NCBI RefSeq assembly: GCF_001314995.1
Contig: NZ_CP012938.1
Location: 3,968,001 to 4,032,000 of the forward strand
From: Bacteroides ovatus
GTDB lineage: Bacteria; Bacteroidota; Bacteroidia; Bacteroidales; Bacteroidaceae
Direction of reading: 5' to 3'
Length of the DNA stretch: 64,000 nt
Shown here in pieces: positions 27,098 through 35,010 of the stretch. How positions within the stretch are numbered: the first letter of the stretch is position 1; every line of letters starts with the position of its first letter. The notes beneath the pieces are model-generated. The model did not search any database. It was not told the DNA's origin and saw nothing but the letters and a program-made list of their open reading frames with translations. The position numbers were made by a program, and so were the translations under genes.

Positions 27098-27134
27098 ATG
27101 GAAATTTAGGGGCGCTATGCCCCTAAATTTCCAT
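27098..27134 (-). terminator. Strong 16-bp hairpin downstream of the 153-residue gene
   Basis: ATGGAAATTTAGGGGC and its exact complement enclose five bases. It begins 19 bases after the stop of the minus-strand gene at 27154. The bases after the stem on that strand (TTAACT) give only a weak T tract, so it may stabilise an mRNA end instead. Confidence 0.6.
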
Positions 27135-27153
27135 GTTTGAGTTGACATTTACC

Positions 27154-27615
27154 TCATTTCCAGACCTTTGTAAACCAATTCAATTTTATTCTTTTGATTC
27201 TCATACACCACTTTTTTAACCGGCATTTATAACAGTTGAACTGTCCTAATTCAAGTTCTATTTCTAAATCCCGTACCCGTTCGTTTTGTTCCATCCACAT
27301 GCCCCGTAACGCATCTCGCTGTGATTTGGCTTCCCTATACATTTCAAGCTCTTTGTCGCGTGCCCCTAAGAGGAAAGCATATATCAAGCACGTCTCGGAT
27401 TTACTGATACAGAATTGTTCCAATGCTTTCACATATTCCGGATCAATGCCTTTCTCCCTGGTTTTCAGGAATCCACGGAGACTTTCATCGTTTACAACCG
27501 TTTTGTAATCCTTGAAATATGACATGATTACCCGCATATCCACCCAAAGTTGGATATATTCTTTTTTAAGATTGTATTTCTTAGCCGCTTCTTCTACGCT
27601 AATCCATTCTGACAT
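27154..27615 (-). CDS. Hypothetical protein with HTH-like N-terminus
   Basis: I do not recognise a named family for this 153-residue protein. Residues 1-30 (EWISVEEAAKKYNLKKEYIQLWV) resemble the helix-turn-helix of excisionase/MerR-like DNA-binding domains. Residues about 85-118 are a charged helix, likely coiled coil. The C-terminus is basic and has three Cys (NCYKCRLKKWC). It may be a small DNA-binding protein. It stands alone between the repeat-rich region and the GH2 operon. Confidence 0.65.
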   Translation of the reverse strand: MSEWISVEEAAKKYNLKKEYIQLWVDMRVIMSYFKDYKTVVNDESLRGFLKTREKGIDPEYVKALEQFCISKSETCLIYAFLLGARDKELEMYREAKSQRDALRGMWMEQNERVRDLEIELELGQFNCYKCRLKKWCMRIKRIKLNWFTKVWK

Positions 27616-28145
27616 AATGTTCGTTTTTTTATGTGTGATACAATGAAAGAGGGATACTCTTTTTATTATATTAGTGCAACGGGCATCTACGCTTCCTGCA
27701 GTCCGGTGGGCGGGGATTGGTTAGGTTATATTGGGGTATTATGAATAAACCGACCGGATACAAGAAAGGCGCAGATGCTGTTGCACCATTATCCGCTCAT
27801 GAGGCTTAGCAAGACCTTTCCAAAGGATAATGATAACAACAGACACCCACGCCAATCGTTTATATATAACACATTCCTGACGGATATGTTGATATACACC
27901 GTTCGCGTGGAGTATCTGCTGAATCATCTCTCTTTGGTCGAAAGTTGCTAATTTTCATGAGCGAGAGATAATACGCTTTTACTCCAATAAGAGATAAAAC
28001 CACTTTCCACCAGTTCCATCACGCTGATGGGCAGAAAGCGTGTGACAAAGATAAATGATTTATTTGGAATATATTGGAAATAAGGTAATAAATAATAAAA
28101 GGTACATACCTTACAATAGAAACAGACAAAAGAAAAACAATTCTG
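27616..28145. other. Leader or small-RNA candidate region
   Basis: About 530 bases without a gene I can support. On the minus strand a -7 box TATCTTTG (28046-28053) is followed by an inverted repeat, CACGCT and AGCGTG, around 28022-28044. A transcript from here would run 400 bases to the 153-residue gene, as a long leader or separate RNA. A 62-codon frame inside (27739-27927) has no family likeness. The GH2 operon ends at 28146 with a small AAGGTA/TACCTT hairpin at 28099-28112. Confidence 0.4.
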
Positions 28146-30356
28146 TTAATAAGCCCTCAACCCATAATCGAATCTCATCTTCTTGCTATCTTTCACTTCA
28201 ATTTTCAACAAATTACTTCCTTTTCGCAAGTAACGGCTGTAATCGCTGATATTATATTGATTATATTGCCTGGTCTGCTTTGCCTCCTGCGCAAAGACTT
28301 CCACTCCATTCAGCCAAACTTTGGCTTCTCCGGCAACATTCAGCCATAAAGACAGATGATTGAAATCCTTATCCACCTTAAAAGTAGCTTCTGATACTAC
28401 CGTAGAACGAGGGGGACAGTCGAAAGGCAAAGAAGTCATTTTCAGCTCCTGACCGTTCAGACCGACAAGACGGGTATTCTTGCTTCCGTTCTGACCGTCT
28501 GCAATCAAAGTAACAGCTTTCGCAGGGGTGATTTCATACAAACGGTTGTGCATCAGGTGTAACAAGCCTTCCGGTATTTTAGTTACTTTCCGGTCGTAAG
28601 TAATCAGGCCGTTCACTTCTCCTTCCACATCAGTGGTTTGTGTATAGACTGCCGCACTCAATCCTTGGGCAATCAGCGTTTCCAAATCATATACCAGACG
28701 GCCGTAACTATCAATCAGAGCCATTGCTCCGTCTATATTCTTATACCCCCAGTTCCTCATATTCGGATTCCAGATATGCTCTTTGATTGCCCAGCCATAG
28801 CCGCCGAATTCTCCCAGTACGGAAATGCGGTTGCCGTTGTTCTCCGGCAGAATCATGGAAGTGACAGGATAATTATGTACGTCGTACATATCGCCTACGC
28901 CTCTGTCCGTCCAGCCGGTCACTCCGTTTATCAGGCGTGTATCGTCGTATTTTATCACTTTATTTACGATTTCCACCGTGTTATGCTGTCCCCATCCTTC
29001 ATTGAAAACCACCCAGGTAGTGATACAGGGATAGAAACGGAGACGGTCGATCATCTCGAACATTTCTTTTTGCCATTGGCGGGTGTGTTCTTCGGGGGCG
29101 TTCCAATCAGTAGTAGCCAACGGATTGACGTGTTCCTCCTTCTTCCTTGACGTAGCAAAACCGGAAACCATGTCTTGCCACATCATCAATCCCAGAGAAT
29201 CGGCGTAATAATAATATTGCTCCGGTTCTACTTTGATATGTTTACGGATCATATTGAATCCCATCTTCTTCAACTGCACCATGTCCCACAACATCGCTTC
29301 CTCGGAAGGAGGAGTCAACAATCCGTCGGGCCACCAGCCTTGATCCAGCGGACCGTATTGGAAGATGGGTTGGTTATTCAGGCAAATACGGTTGTATCCA
29401 CATTCATCTTTACGGGCATCTACTTTTCTCAAGGCAAAGTAACTCTTTACCCGGTCTAAAACACGTCCTCCATTGGATAAGACAATATTCAAATGATACA
29501 GTTTCGGAGATTCGGGAGACCATAAGACAGCGTTTGGAACGTCTATCTCCATCACATCACGCAACTTCTGTTCCACCGTCTTGATTACTTTGCCATCATC
29601 CAACACTTCTATTTTCACTTCTTCATTGCCTTTGGCTCCGATTATATCGAAAGCCAGCTTCACGGATTTTCTTTCAATATCAGTGGAAGGAAGTACCTGA
29701 CGGATATAGGTTTTATTCACCGCTTCCAGCCACACAGTTTGCCAAATGCCCGATACAGGCGTATACCAGATACCTTCCTGGTTAAGTTGCTGTTTCCCTC
29801 GGGAGATAGATTCCGTGTCCGTCGGGTCGGTGACGGCTACTTCAATGCTTTGAGGACCACTCTTCTTCAGGTATTTAGTAATATCGAACGAGAACGGGTT
29901 GTTTCCTCCTTTATGCGTACCGACCAACCGGTTATTCACCCATACTTGACATTCATAATCCACTGCTCCGAAATGCAGAATAGCAGATTTATTCTTCCAG
30001 GAAGGATCTAAGGAGAACTCACGTTGATACCATAGTTTATCCGTAGGAAGAAATGTTTTCTGCACTCCGGACAGAGATGATTCAATCGCAAACGGGACCA
30101 AGATTTCCCCTTCAAAGGAAACATTCTTCCGGGACGTGTTCTGATCCGTTACGGCATACTTCCACAATCCGTTCAGATTGATCCATTCTGCCCGTTGCAA
30201 CTGTGGTCTAGGATAACTTTGCCACACATTTTCCGGCGTCACCTGTTCAGCCCATACTGTTTTAATTTTATCTCCTTTAGGCTCCCATGCATGGGTAAAC
30301 ACCTGCGACATGGCTCCTAAAGCCAGAGTTAGTAAGATTCTCTTATCCATAAGCAT
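28146..30356 (-). CDS. GH2 family glycoside hydrolase
   Basis: 736-residue secreted enzyme. GH2 domains appear in order: signal peptide to about 23, sugar-binding jelly roll (about 45-215), Ig-like domain (about 220-310), and catalytic barrel (about 315-600). The acid/base Glu is near 453 in VVFNEGWGQ and the nucleophile Glu near 516 in VLGEFGGYG. A C-terminal beta domain follows. GH2 covers beta-galactosidase, beta-glucuronidase, beta-mannosidase and alpha-L-arabinopyranosidase activities; the motifs do not settle which. It follows the sulfatase without a gap. MDKRILL (two codons in) is an equally good start. Confidence 0.88.
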   Translation of the reverse strand: MLMDKRILLTLALGAMSQVFTHAWEPKGDKIKTVWAEQVTPENVWQSYPRPQLQRAEWINLNGLWKYAVTDQNTSRKNVSFEGEILVPFAIESSLSGVQKTFLPTDKLWYQREFSLDPSWKNKSAILHFGAVDYECQVWVNNRLVGTHKGGNNPFSFDITKYLKKSGPQSIEVAVTDPTDTESISRGKQQLNQEGIWYTPVSGIWQTVWLEAVNKTYIRQVLPSTDIERKSVKLAFDIIGAKGNEEVKIEVLDDGKVIKTVEQKLRDVMEIDVPNAVLWSPESPKLYHLNIVLSNGGRVLDRVKSYFALRKVDARKDECGYNRICLNNQPIFQYGPLDQGWWPDGLLTPPSEEAMLWDMVQLKKMGFNMIRKHIKVEPEQYYYYADSLGLMMWQDMVSGFATSRKKEEHVNPLATTDWNAPEEHTRQWQKEMFEMIDRLRFYPCITTWVVFNEGWGQHNTVEIVNKVIKYDDTRLINGVTGWTDRGVGDMYDVHNYPVTSMILPENNGNRISVLGEFGGYGWAIKEHIWNPNMRNWGYKNIDGAMALIDSYGRLVYDLETLIAQGLSAAVYTQTTDVEGEVNGLITYDRKVTKIPEGLLHLMHNRLYEITPAKAVTLIADGQNGSKNTRLVGLNGQELKMTSLPFDCPPRSTVVSEATFKVDKDFNHLSLWLNVAGEAKVWLNGVEVFAQEAKQTRQYNQYNISDYSRYLRKGSNLLKIEVKDSKKMRFDYGLRAY

Positions 30357-32023
30357 TAGCGGGTTTTATATTCTTTAAAATCTTTCCGTCGATTCTTATT
30401 GTAGGTATTCCACATTTTCTGGAAATACAAGACATCACTCTTGTCCGCCCATTCGAAATAGGCTGTTTCCAATTCTTTTGCCATTTCAGGATATTTACCG
30501 ATCAGGTTGTGCTGTTCGGTACGGTCTTCCTTGATGTTGTACAATTCCCATTCATCTCCCTTGAAGTTGGCGGAAACCAGCTTCCAGTCACCTTTACGCA
30601 CCATGCGGTTGCCTTCATGCTCGGCATAAATATATCTTTCGGGCATCTTCTTTCCTTTCACAATCGGAAGGATAGACTGACCTGCCGTAGGCAGAATCGC
30701 TCTTCCCTGATATTCTTTCGGATAAGTGGCTCCTGCCAGTTCCACACAGGTAGACATGATATCGGAGAATTGTGCAGGCTGATGATTCAGTCCGCCTTTG
30801 TTCTTCACATGATTACCCCAGGAAATGATACACGGAGTGGAAATACCTCCTTCGTGTGCATAATGTTTATAGAGCGTGAACGGCGTGCAGCAGACATTTG
30901 CCCAGCCTGTACCGTAATGATGATAGGTTCCGGGCAAACCCATCTGGTCGAGTTCTTCTCCGGTATGGGTATGGTATTCGACTCCGGTCTGTTTGTCGAA
31001 GCCAAATTCGTGCCATTCGGCACAAGCTCCGTTATCGGACATAAACATGATAAACGTATTGTCCAACTCACCGTTTTTCTTCAATTCATCCACTACCCGG
31101 CCGATGTTCGCGTCCATCACATCTACCATAGCGGCAAAAATGGACATACGGCGTGCGAGGTCGGTCTGCTGATCTTTCGTCAATGAATCCCATGCCGGTA
31201 GCGGATGCGTTTCATCTTCAAACAGACTTTCGGGAACTACACCACGCGGACTAAGTGCCGGCTTTCCCTGCATAAGTTTCAGGTCCACAATCCGTTTCCA
31301 GCGGGCGTCACGAATCTTGTCCCATCCCTGCATATAGAGAGACATATATTTATCGGTCACTTCTTTCGGTGCGTGCAAAGGGAAATGGGGAGCGTTATAG
31401 GCCAGATACAGGAACAACGGTTTCTTCTCCTGATGTGCCTGGTCGATAAAGTCAATCGCATAATCCGTTATCACATTGGTAGCGTAGAAAGTTCCTTCCT
31501 CATAATGTCTGGGGGTACGGTCTTTCGGCAAACGGGTATATACTGCCGGATTCCAGAAAGAATTAAATCCGCCCAACAAACCGTAATACTCCTGGAAACC
31601 ACGAAGAATGGGATTCGACTTATTCCCTAGATGCCACTTTCCTGACATAGCCGTAAAATATCCGGCATCTTTCAGGACTTCTGCAATCGTGACGTTGTCC
31701 GAATTGGAACGGAAACCGGAATATCCTTTCGGCCAGGCAGGATGACTGCCGTCCATGTGTCCCAATCCCGTCTGATGCGGATAAAGTCCCGTCAACAGGT
31801 TGGCACGCGACGGGCAACTACGGGCACTGTTGTACATCTGCGTCATACGGACGCCATTCTTTGCCAGTTTATCCAGTACCGGTGTATGAATCTCACCACC
31901 GAAACAGCCGAGATCGGAGAAGCCCAAATCGTCTGCCAGTATGATAATAATATTCGGCTTGTCCTGCGCATACGTCATCGGGACCAGAGCCAGGCTGCCT
32001 GCTATCAATAAAGAAGTTTTCAT
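30356..32023 (-). CDS. S1-family sulfatase, Ser-type
   Basis: 555-residue periplasmic sulfatase with signal peptide 1-19 (ends TYAQ). The metal-binding start PNIIIILADDLG is at 23-34. The formylglycine site is Ser69 in S-C-P-S-R, so it needs the anaerobic maturase. GKWHLG is at about 127-132, and a late FMSDNGA supplies another metal ligand. The family removes sulfate esters from sugars or aryl groups; here a glycan role follows from the GH43 and GH2 genes on both sides. Its start overlaps the GH43 stop by four bases, showing tight coupling. Confidence 0.92.
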   Translation of the reverse strand: MKTSLLIAGSLALVPMTYAQDKPNIIIILADDLGFSDLGCFGGEIHTPVLDKLAKNGVRMTQMYNSARSCPSRANLLTGLYPHQTGLGHMDGSHPAWPKGYSGFRSNSDNVTIAEVLKDAGYFTAMSGKWHLGNKSNPILRGFQEYYGLLGGFNSFWNPAVYTRLPKDRTPRHYEEGTFYATNVITDYAIDFIDQAHQEKKPLFLYLAYNAPHFPLHAPKEVTDKYMSLYMQGWDKIRDARWKRIVDLKLMQGKPALSPRGVVPESLFEDETHPLPAWDSLTKDQQTDLARRMSIFAAMVDVMDANIGRVVDELKKNGELDNTFIMFMSDNGACAEWHEFGFDKQTGVEYHTHTGEELDQMGLPGTYHHYGTGWANVCCTPFTLYKHYAHEGGISTPCIISWGNHVKNKGGLNHQPAQFSDIMSTCVELAGATYPKEYQGRAILPTAGQSILPIVKGKKMPERYIYAEHEGNRMVRKGDWKLVSANFKGDEWELYNIKEDRTEQHNLIGKYPEMAKELETAYFEWADKSDVLYFQKMWNTYNKNRRKDFKEYKTR

Positions 32024-33150
32024 TTGGTATTATAATTAAAGTTGGGTTTGAATTTACCATTCTCATAGATCATCGGAATTAATCCGGGACGGCACGTCAC
32101 TTTATACTCTGCCGCCTGTGCCCCACGCGGATTGAAGAACATGGTAGCCCACCAGTTTCCATCCTTATCCTGGAAAAGATTGTTGTGTCCTCCTCCCGTG
32201 ATGGCATTGTAGCGTTCGCTATAGGGACCATACACATTATCGGCTGTCGAGATGATGCAGTCGTAACTATAACGTGTCTTCGGCGAGGTTACTCCCTTTT
32301 TCTCGATATAGGTATCTCCCTCCGACGTACGGTGCGACCATATAGCCTGTACGAGGTGATATTTGTTATCATATTTGAAGATAAACGCTCCTTCAATATA
32401 CGGTTCCGGATTATATTTTTTCTCTTTCAATGTTTTCAGTTCCTCGGCAAATCCGCTCATATCCGGTTTCATACGGGCGATATAATGGTTGTGCCCGACA
32501 AAGTAGACAGTGCCGTTCGTATCTTCGAACAAACTTCCGTCGATGTTCGGGAAGATAGCTTTGTCTTTATTACCTTCGATATTCTCGTACGGACCTTCCG
32601 GTTTTCCGGTCTTGCTCCGCAAAATAAAAGAACCTCTCCCGCCTGCCGACTCATTCATGCAGGCAACGATAAACCAGTTCTTCGCGCTTTTGATATAATG
32701 CATTTCCGGAGCCCACACTGCATGAAAGCGGTTGTCCATCGGATCACCGTTGATGGATTTCTTCTGATATTTCTCTCCTGCTTTATATACTTTCGGTTTC
32801 TTTTGCCAGGTTCCGTCTTTTTCCATCGACCATATTTGTCCTCTGGCTTCCCAGGACTTCATATCTTTGGAACGCCACAGGTACAAACCGTCGTTCCAGT
32901 CCCAGCAATGCCTCTGTCCCGGAAAGTAACGATCGGGAGTAGAGGTGGTTCCTGTGATATAATAATAACCGTCGGGACCCAGTGTAGCCCAAGTGTCCCT
33001 CATCCAATAATCAAATGCCGGCTTTACAGATGTCGGAACACGTAGTTCCGGAGCGTTTGTATCTGCCGTTCCATATAACTGTGCTGATGCTGTAGAGATG
33101 GAAATAAATCCTGTAAACAAGATCAATCCTAATCGCAAAATCAATTTCAT
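32020..33150 (-). CDS. GH43-family glycosidase
   Basis: Five-bladed beta-propeller enzyme of 376 residues from the start MKLILRLGL, with a signal peptide ending SAQL. GH43 marks are the first blade WMRDTWATLGPDGYYYITGT with the general-base Asp, NIDGSLFED with the middle Asp, and EPYIEGAFIFK with the acid Glu. Typical GH43 activities are alpha-L-arabinofuranosidase, beta-xylosidase and exo-galactanase. A long frame begins at 33207, but the -7 box at 33177-33184 lies inside it, and the signal peptide begins at 33150. It is the first gene of an operon GH43-sulfatase-GH2. Confidence 0.88.
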   Translation of the reverse strand: MKLILRLGLILFTGFISISTASAQLYGTADTNAPELRVPTSVKPAFDYWMRDTWATLGPDGYYYITGTTSTPDRYFPGQRHCWDWNDGLYLWRSKDMKSWEARGQIWSMEKDGTWQKKPKVYKAGEKYQKKSINGDPMDNRFHAVWAPEMHYIKSAKNWFIVACMNESAGGRGSFILRSKTGKPEGPYENIEGNKDKAIFPNIDGSLFEDTNGTVYFVGHNHYIARMKPDMSGFAEELKTLKEKKYNPEPYIEGAFIFKYDNKYHLVQAIWSHRTSEGDTYIEKKGVTSPKTRYSYDCIISTADNVYGPYSERYNAITGGGHNNLFQDKDGNWWATMFFNPRGAQAAEYKVTCRPGLIPMIYENGKFKPNFNYNTK

Positions 33151-33176
33151 ATATTTCTGTTTTATGTTTACGGATA

Positions 33177-33184
33177 CAAAAATA
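33177..33184 (-). promoter_or_regulatory. -7 promoter box of the GH43-sulfatase-GH2 operon
   Basis: Minus strand TATTTTTG, a full match, 27 bases upstream of the GH43 start; there is no clear -33 element. Confidence 0.55.
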
Positions 33185-33254
33185 GGCCGTTGCGGGGCAG
33201 ACTTCATGGAATCATGTTTTTAATATCCGTAGGTATGTACAATCTTCTTATTTT

Positions 33255-34808
33255 TTAGTATTCCGGATGGAGATAATTAAATGGATTCTGTTTAAAATGG
33301 TAACGTCTTTGCGGGAGAGGCAGCGGGTCCTGCAAACGCAACTCCCATGCCAGTAAACGGGTCAGAAGTTCTGTTTGAATTTCGCTGTATTTCTTCTCGC
33401 CAAACAGATTATGAACTTCCGAAGGATCTTTCTTTAAATTATAGAGTTCTCCGTTGCCATAATGATTCATGACCAGTTTCCAGTCATCCTTTCTTATCAT
33501 GCGTGAGGTACCGCTTTGCGTCCAGGTGTTCAGTTCGTCGAAGTGGGCTATTTTGCCGGGAGTCAATGCTCCTTCCTGTTCAAAAGTCAGGGAGGCATCC
33601 AGTCCGACATCGGCTCCTCCGAAGCCTTGTTGTACGACCATGCTGGAGAATTCTTCTTTAGGGTAAGCTTTTCCGGTCAGCATCGGCCACAAGCTACGAC
33701 CCTGAACTCCTGCCGGTATTTCGGCACCGATGGCAGAGCAGAAGGTGGGGAAAAGGTCGGCTATCGATACGTGGCTATCCATAGGGGCAGGCTGGTTTTT
33801 AATGTGATATCCTGCCCATACCATCGGGATACGTGCGAGGCTTTCGGAAAGTCCGGCTCCTTTACGGATCAATCCGTATTCCCCCCAGTAGTCACCGTGG
33901 TCGGAAAGTACGACAAAGAGGGTGTTTTCATATTGTCCGCTGGCTTTCAATGATTCGATCAGTCTCTTGATCTGATCGTCTATCAACCGGATCATTCCGA
34001 TATAGTTGGCACGGATTCGAGGCAAGTCTTGTTCCAGGTTCGGGCAGGACGCGTCTTCCAGTTGCGCCAAAATACGGTATTTCTCTCCTTTCTTTGCCAA
34101 ATCTTTGCGGGAGGTCTTTAAGACAGGGAGCTTATCGGGGGAGAACATGGAGTAATAGGGTTCACATACCTGATAAGGGTTGTGAGGTTCCGGAAAAGAG
34201 ACCCATACGAAGAAAGGATTTTCTTTCTGCTGTTTAATCCATGCCAGCGCTTCGTTCACGATTTTGGTGGGATGCTGTTCTTCCAGCGAGATGGGAGATG
34301 GCTCCAGCCATTGCCCCCTGGCTTGCTGATTCAGGAAACGGGCAGTCTCTTTCTCTGCGGGAGTCGTCTTTTTGTGCTTTCCCCAGTGTCCGTATTCAGA
34401 CCAGAAATCCAAGTCGGCAGGTTTCAGGTAAGCGTGATTCTTGCCAACCAATGCTGTTTTATATCCGTTTTCTTTCAATACGCCCACTAAGTCCTGTTGA
34501 TAGGAGATGTCGGGGATATTGTGATTCGTGCGTACGTGAGTGGCGGAAGGAAAACGCCCGGTGAACATGGAACAACGTGCCGGAGAGCTGGCCGGCATCA
34601 CAGTGTATGCCTTATTGAACCATACATTCTCCTGCGCCAAACGGTCGACAAAGGGAGTCACTTCCAGCGGAAAACCTTCCCTGCCGCACAAATCGGCACG
34701 CTGCTGATCGGTCATAATAACCACAATATTCGGTTTGCCGGTTTGCGCCTGAACTGACATAGCCAAACCTTGTATGGCAAGTCCTGTGATACAAAAGATT
34801 GTTTTCAT
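33255..34808 (-). CDS. S1-family sulfatase, Ser-type
   Basis: 517-residue periplasmic sulfatase with signal peptide 1-22 (ends VQAQ). PNIVVIMTDQQRAD at 27-39 supplies the first metal ligands. The formylglycine site is Ser74 in S-S-P-A-R, followed by MFTGRFPS. VGKNHAYL near 119 stands where other sulfatases have GKWHLG, and VVLSDHGDYWGEYG near 300 is the second metal cluster. The TDQQR opening places it apart from the other two sulfatases of this locus, so it probably prefers another sulfate position. It lies between the GH43 operon and the GH51 gene, and follows a 171-bp inverted-repeat element. Confidence 0.92.
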   Translation of the reverse strand: MKTIFCITGLAIQGLAMSVQAQTGKPNIVVIMTDQQRADLCGREGFPLEVTPFVDRLAQENVWFNKAYTVMPASSPARCSMFTGRFPSATHVRTNHNIPDISYQQDLVGVLKENGYKTALVGKNHAYLKPADLDFWSEYGHWGKHKKTTPAEKETARFLNQQARGQWLEPSPISLEEQHPTKIVNEALAWIKQQKENPFFVWVSFPEPHNPYQVCEPYYSMFSPDKLPVLKTSRKDLAKKGEKYRILAQLEDASCPNLEQDLPRIRANYIGMIRLIDDQIKRLIESLKASGQYENTLFVVLSDHGDYWGEYGLIRKGAGLSESLARIPMVWAGYHIKNQPAPMDSHVSIADLFPTFCSAIGAEIPAGVQGRSLWPMLTGKAYPKEEFSSMVVQQGFGGADVGLDASLTFEQEGALTPGKIAHFDELNTWTQSGTSRMIRKDDWKLVMNHYGNGELYNLKKDPSEVHNLFGEKKYSEIQTELLTRLLAWELRLQDPLPLPQRRYHFKQNPFNYLHPEY

Positions 34809-34839
34809 TTTATTTTTATTTGCTATTTGACAATTTAGA

Positions 34840-35010
34840 GTTCACCACGGAGGACACAGAGGACACGGAGGCTTAATCATTTTATTCATTACAGAGTAAC
34901 ACAGAGTCTCACGCTTTTTTTACAGCTAACTGCATCTATCACTCTGTTCCTTGCAGAAAGAGAGAAAAAATGCTGTGTCCTCTGTGCTCTCTGTGTCCTC
35001 TGTGGTGAAC
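34840..35010. repeat. Inverted-repeat element built of CACAGAGGACAC words
   Basis: Arms 34840-34871 and 34979-35010 match at 28 of 32 positions in inverted orientation and start with GTTCACCAC. Inside, the words ACACAGAG, GGACAC and TGTGTCC recur. The element fills the whole gap between the sulfatase and GH51 genes, and its right end abuts the GH51 stop codon. Confidence 0.7.

Larger units (their letters stand above)
26393..27153. other. Repeat-rich intergenic region
   Basis: No credible gene in about 760 bases. The region holds four separate inverted-repeat structures (26521-26630, 26747-26783, 26854-27032, 27098-27134), which are listed individually. Confidence 0.7.

Noticed and set aside
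26960..27148. 62-codon minus-strand frame across the MITE end and the 16-bp hairpin
   Set aside because: It runs through a mobile element end and both strands of a perfect hairpin, so it is a by-product of repeats.
27739..27927. 62-codon minus-strand frame
   Set aside because: No recognisable family or good ribosome-binding site; kept only as part of a possible leader RNA region.
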